Shown one piece after another: positions 6,345 through 7,885 of a DNA stretch of 7,885 nucleotides; the stretch's first letter is position 1; every line of letters begins with the position of its first letter. This DNA comes from an uncultured Pseudomonadota bacterium (lineage in GTDB: Bacteria; Myxococcota; UBA796): assembly GCA_913040875.1 (NCBI GenBank), contig CAJWHX010000143.1, positions 1-7,885 on the forward strand, written 5' to 3'. The position numbers were made by a program, and so were the translations under genes. The notes under the pieces are model-generated. The model ran no database searches, was not told where the DNA came from, and saw only the letters and a list, made by a program, of their open reading frames with translations.

Positions 6345-7568
6345 ATGCTGCATTCTGCATTTGGTATACGCAGTATACAAGTCCCACCAAATGTCAACGC
6401 ATGTGCTAGTCTATGGGTAAAGGTGAAATTGGTGGACAGGTACATACTTGTGCACAAACGACTAATTATTGGGACTGCATATAAAAATGTAGACCCTAGG
6501 CACTTCTGTGTCTGCAAACTGTCCCGGGGGGGTACTGTGATTCCAAAAGAGCTTATCAACTTTCTCAAACAACTTCCAAATGGTCAACTGGAAATTGCCT
6601 ATGAGAATCTAACATACCAAAAAGAATGTATATCTGAACCTACACCGTCTACGCTGACAAGCAAAGAAGATATGGTCTCACTTCTGTGTTCCTTTCCATA
6701 TCTAGAGTTGCTCAATGAACTGATTGAATACGAAACATCTGACGGACACTCTCTACAATGTGAACTGGGCATTCTATATCAGAAGTGCAGCTGCATTGAA
6801 AGTGAACAGGCTCTCTTCCATTCTTTACTTCGAAAGCATCACTCCTACGGCTATCGAATGGAATTGTTTGAAGATTTTTCACAAAGCATTGACTGGCTAG
6901 AAGAGCCATTTGAACGAATCGTTGGAGTTTTGGCCCAGCAAAATGTGGGGTTCTTGCTTGAAACAAACCGCACGTGGTCTGATCCATTTTTCGCCATCGA
7001 GGTTCGAGCCTCTGAAGATGTCTCCCTGACTGAATTGCAACTGTTTGCGTATCTCGCCAAGTACAAATACTCGGCGGATTTTGAAGCGGAATACTGTCAG
7101 CACACCTATCAAACAGTTCATTATGAACACCCTATCCGATTGTTCTTTGATACGTATGCACCTGTCAATGAAGAGTTGTTACCAGACTGGAACCAAGCAT
7201 TGAACGATTTGTGCAGTCAAGATGCGTCCTGCCGCGTACGTGGAAGTGAGCTTTTGCTAGAAGTCGTGTCTCGTAGTTCCTCGATGCAAGAGTCTCTTTC
7301 CTTATTCGTGTCGGATGACTGTATCGAACCTCCAGAAACCTATCCCTTGTTCGAAAGAGAGTTGTGCTCTTCCAAGTCTTTACTGTCCGCGCTCTGGTTG
7401 TACACATATCTAGATATCGACTCTCCAAAGACTCTTACCTTAGCTAAAAAATGGGGTTCGGCAGACTATGAGGACTTAATGAAGCCCATCAGAGCCCTGT
7501 TCAATCCAATTTTCGATTGTGTACAGACTCAACAAATGCAAAATCGAACCTTTGAATCAACAGAATAA
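6345..7568 (+). CDS. Uncharacterised protein, up to 407 aa, start uncertain
   Basis: I do not recognise the family. The longest frame starts at the ATG at 6345 and ends with TAA at 7566-7568. From about residue 65 onward the protein looks genuine: acidic, helix-rich, with many Leu, Glu, Tyr and Cys, for example IPKELINFLKQLPNGQLEI, LFHSLLRKHHSYGYRMELF and SLLSALWLYTYLD. The first ~64 residues differ: they are basic and Val/Ile-rich, and the codon run includes two AGG, CGG and GGG. No ribosome site precedes 6345. In-frame alternatives are GTG 6423, GTG 6537 just after a run of seven Gs, and ATG 6672 behind AAGAAG. There is no signal peptide or membrane helix. The gene is divergent from the DHFR-LRR operon and may share its control region. 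It ends 12 nt from the convergent pseudouridine synthase. That a gene exists is likely; its start and function are unknown. Confidence 0.72.
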   Translation: MLHSAFGIRSIQVPPNVNACASLWVKVKLVDRYILVHKRLIIGTAYKNVDPRHFCVCKLSRGGTVIPKELINFLKQLPNGQLEIAYENLTYQKECISEPTPSTLTSKEDMVSLLCSFPYLELLNELIEYETSDGHSLQCELGILYQKCSCIESEQALFHSLLRKHHSYGYRMELFEDFSQSIDWLEEPFERIVGVLAQQNVGFLLETNRTWSDPFFAIEVRASEDVSLTELQLFAYLAKYKYSADFEAEYCQHTYQTVHYEHPIRLFFDTYAPVNEELLPDWNQALNDLCSQDASCRVRGSELLLEVVSRSSSMQESLSLFVSDDCIEPPETYPLFERELCSSKSLLSALWLYTYLDIDSPKTLTLAKKWGSADYEDLMKPIRALFNPIFDCVQTQQMQNRTFESTE

Positions 7569-7580
7569 ACCGGCCGATAT

Positions 7581-7885
7581 CTACTTATTAAAGTCGTGAG
7601 CCAACGTGCGTCGCAGTTTTTCCAAATCATCTGCAAGAGGGATCCTAAGCAAGTGTTTTTCGCCCGTTCGAGGATGCTCAAACGAGAGTGAATACGCATG
7701 CAGTGCCAACCGAGGTGCCCGCTCTTTAAGTCTTGGAGAACCATACAAAGTATCCCCTAGCACGGGATGCTTTGATTCACTGAGGTGAATCCGAATCTGA
7801 TGGGTTCGTCCAGTTTCTAGAGTGCACTGGACCATCGTAGACCCACTCAGCTTTTGAAGTGGCTGTATATGCGTAATGGCTCGTT
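7581..7885 (-). CDS. RluA-family pseudouridine synthase, C-terminal part, cut by window end
   Basis: The frame enters from the right edge and ends with TAG at 7583-7581, giving 100 residues. It shows the RluA-family C-terminal block: ITHIQPL, then LETGRTHQIRIHLSE, then HPVLGDTLYGSP, then LALHAYSLSFEHPRTGE and IPLADDL. Family members convert specific uridines of rRNA or tRNA to pseudouridine in the cytoplasm. The catalytic Asp, in the HRLD motif, lies upstream and outside the window, so activity and the exact member (RluA, C or D type) cannot be judged. The ATG at 7835 is internal: conserved sequence continues upstream of it. The gene converges on the preceding plus-strand gene with a 12-nt gap containing CGGCCG but no terminator. 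The family call is very secure. Confidence 0.93.
   Translation of the reverse strand, partial: RAITHIQPLQKLSGSTMVQCTLETGRTHQIRIHLSESKHPVLGDTLYGSPRLKERAPRLALHAYSLSFEHPRTGEKHLLRIPLADDLEKLRRTLAHDFNK

Noticed and set aside
6415..6456. tRNA-Leu-like D-arm sequence (GTGAAATTGGTGGAC) followed by an ACAGGT/ACTTGT hairpin
   Set aside because: No T-arm consensus, no pairing acceptor stem and no CCA end follow, so it is not a tRNA gene.
6326..6568. Minus-strand open frame of 80 residues over the start of the 407-residue gene
   Set aside because: No ribosome site or recognisable features; it overlaps a control region and a better-supported gene.
7569..7580. CGGCCG between the convergent genes as a terminator
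   Set aside because: A six-base palindrome without loop or T-run cannot act as an intrinsic terminator.
7581..7835. Complete small pseudouridine synthase starting at ATG 7835
   Set aside because: Conserved family sequence (ITHIQPL...) continues in frame to the window edge, so the gene is truncated by the window, not short.

Overview
The window looks like chromosomal DNA from a Gram-negative bacterium of moderate GC content. The best guess is a myxobacterium-like or other deltaproteobacterial lineage. That guess rests on style, not on a marker gene: a leucine-rich-repeat (LRR) protein, a putative lipoprotein with a formylglycine-generating-enzyme (FGE)-like domain, and small cysteine-rich lipoproteins, one ending in an Asp-Thr-Gly tail. 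Nothing marks a phage, plasmid or transposon. There is no tRNA, rRNA, CRISPR array or insertion sequence.

Left part (1-2547, plus strand): the C-terminal 332 residues of a canonical 23-residue LRR protein, an FGE-like domain protein starting one codon after the LRR stop in the same frame, a lipoprotein with a twin CX3C cysteine pattern, and a second six-cysteine lipoprotein. The last has its own extended -10 promoter behind a perfect 7-bp inverted repeat. The first three genes are packed like an operon and appear to encode cell-envelope or protein-binding products without an obvious enzyme among them.

Middle part (6157-2544, minus strand): a likely two-gene operon. The first gene encodes an unrecognised protein of about 237 residues. 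The second, after an 11-nt gap, encodes a 954-residue protein with a largely intact dihydrofolate reductase (DHFR) domain at its N-terminus, a long acidic and aromatic region, and irregular LRR-like repeats towards the C-terminus. This DHFR-LRR architecture is the most unusual thing in the window. Its stop codon overlaps the stop of the convergent lipoprotein gene.

Right part (6158-7885): a divergent intergenic region carries a perfect 18-bp palindrome and a related second site, so shared control of the two flanking transcripts is plausible. It precedes an unrecognised plus-strand gene of up to 407 residues whose start is uncertain. The window ends in the C-terminal part of an RluA-family pseudouridine synthase on the minus strand, the only clearly housekeeping gene besides the DHFR domain.

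No pathway links all the genes. The common threads are LRR proteins on both strands and a run of secreted cysteine-rich proteins.
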